DNA from: Thalassospira australica
GTDB taxonomy: Bacteria > Pseudomonadota > Alphaproteobacteria > Rhodospirillales > Thalassospiraceae
DNA: 64,000 nucleotides
Assembly: GCF_000763295.1 (NCBI RefSeq)
Contig: NZ_JRJE01000020.1
Span: forward strand, 273,506-337,505
Direction: 5' to 3'
The notes under the pieces are model-generated. The model was given only the letters and a program-made list of their open reading frames with translations, made no database searches and was not told where the DNA came from. Made by a program: the position numbers and the translations under genes. This document shows positions 63,487-64,000 of the stretch, one piece after another (positions within the stretch are counted from its first letter, which is position 1; each line of letters begins with the position of its first letter).

Positions 63487-64000
63487 ATGGCTCTCAATAT
63501 CATTTCCAACTATGCTGCCAACGTTGCCCACCGCAACCTTAGCAATTCTGACGAAATGGCGACCCGTTCGCTGTCGAAACTTACGTGACGATGCCGCCTC
63601 CATGGCTATCGGCGCCCGCCTGAATTCTGAAGTCCAGTCGCTTAAAACTGCCACGGTTAACGTTGGCCAGGCTAACGCGATGCTTCAGATTGCTGATGGC
63701 GGCATGGCAACCATCGATGACATTCTGGTTCGCATGAAAACCCTGAGCGTACAGGCATCCTCTGAGAACCTCTCTGCTGTCGAACGTGGTTTTGCTTTCA
63801 GCGAATTCGATACGCTGCGCACTGAACTCGACCGTGTCGCAGACTCAACCAAATTCAACGGCGTACAGCTTCTGGCCGGTCAGGACATTCTCGGCATTGA
63901 CCCGACCGTCTTTGCTGCTGGCGCGGCAGATATTGGCGCGGCAGACGGTTTCGTTTCCTTTGATATCGCAGCCGACGCAACGGGCGTTGCCGACACCGAC
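63487..64000 (+). pseudogene. Flagellin gene with a frameshifting deletion near its start (3' end outside window)
   Basis: The first frame reads MALNIISNYAANVAHRNLSN, then SDEMATRSLSKLT and a TGA stop at 63586, 33 codons in. From 63584, one frame over, a normal flagellin resumes: RDDAASMAIGARLNSEVQSL and so on to the window end, with GQANAMLQIADGGMATIDDI. The block usual between SLSKL and RDDAA (about SSGTRVNSA) is missing: one base stands where about 27 are expected. TAGGAG precedes the ATG. It could be a real lesion, a silenced allele or an assembly error. If translated from the inner ATG 63602, the product would lack the N-terminal D0 helix. Confidence 0.85.

Noticed and set aside
1..64000. 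tRNA or rRNA genes
   Set aside because: I saw no cloverleaf pattern or rRNA sequence on either strand, including the longer gaps.

Overview
The window looks like a chromosome segment from a marine or aquatic alphaproteobacterium of the Rhodospirillales, most like Thalassospira. I infer this from the cckA gene beside fliR-flhB, the sigma-54 flagellar promoters, fliX, DUF6468 and MotE-type flagellar genes, a recA with a GTTC-N7-GTTC LexA box and the overall protein character. No database search was possible, so the genus is an inference.

Layout. 1-4430: end of a polyamine-type ABC importer operon (two permeases, ATPase) with a metallo-beta-lactamase-fold hydrolase and an aldehyde dehydrogenase. 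4600-8830: a lipoprotein, a TPR protein, a DUF2254 membrane protein and an AraC/GyrI regulator. 8850-10390: a lone PD-(D/E)XK nuclease-like gene between two look-alike copies of the alaS terminator region. 10400-21310: alaS, a GNAT acetyltransferase, two entericidin-like lipopeptides around a 58-residue DUF1328 protein, a secreted alpha/beta hydrolase facing a membrane AraC regulator, recA, a NikR-type regulator, a DMT exporter and a PH-domain protein. 21350-26690: a nitric-oxide defence unit (NsrR-type repressor, group III truncated globin, flavohaemoglobin) embedded among three related orphan solute-binding proteins. 27050-30860: a Na/Ca exchanger-like protein, an AT-rich gap and a two-gene DUF1611/amino-acid racemase operon whose racemase seems to lack part of its barrel.

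30870-64000 is almost entirely motility. On the minus strand lie fliQ-fliR-flhB-cckA, flgB-flgC-fliE, and fliL-fliM-DUF6468-motE-cheY-cheZ-two MotB-like proteins-a 1172-residue periplasmic TPR protein. On the plus strand lie csrA-flhX-(unknown)-fliO-fliP, flgF-flgG-flgA-flgH, and flgI-flgJ-flgN-flgK-flgL-fliW-flagellin. dksA and fliX sit inside the cluster. I see five sigma-54 promoters with the exact GG-N10-GC spacing, before flgB, flgF, flgH, flgI and flagellin. CsrA and its antagonist FliW are both encoded, and the flagellin leader has a Shine-Dalgarno inside a small hairpin, so the CsrA-FliW-flagellin loop is probable.

The most notable points are: a frameshifting deletion in the conserved N-terminal part of the flagellin gene at the window's right end; a racemase that lacks about 60 residues; NsrR-like operators covering both elements of the globin promoter; a MotB paralogue without the proton-carrying Asp; three orphan binding proteins around the NO genes; and the terminator-flanked nuclease gene.
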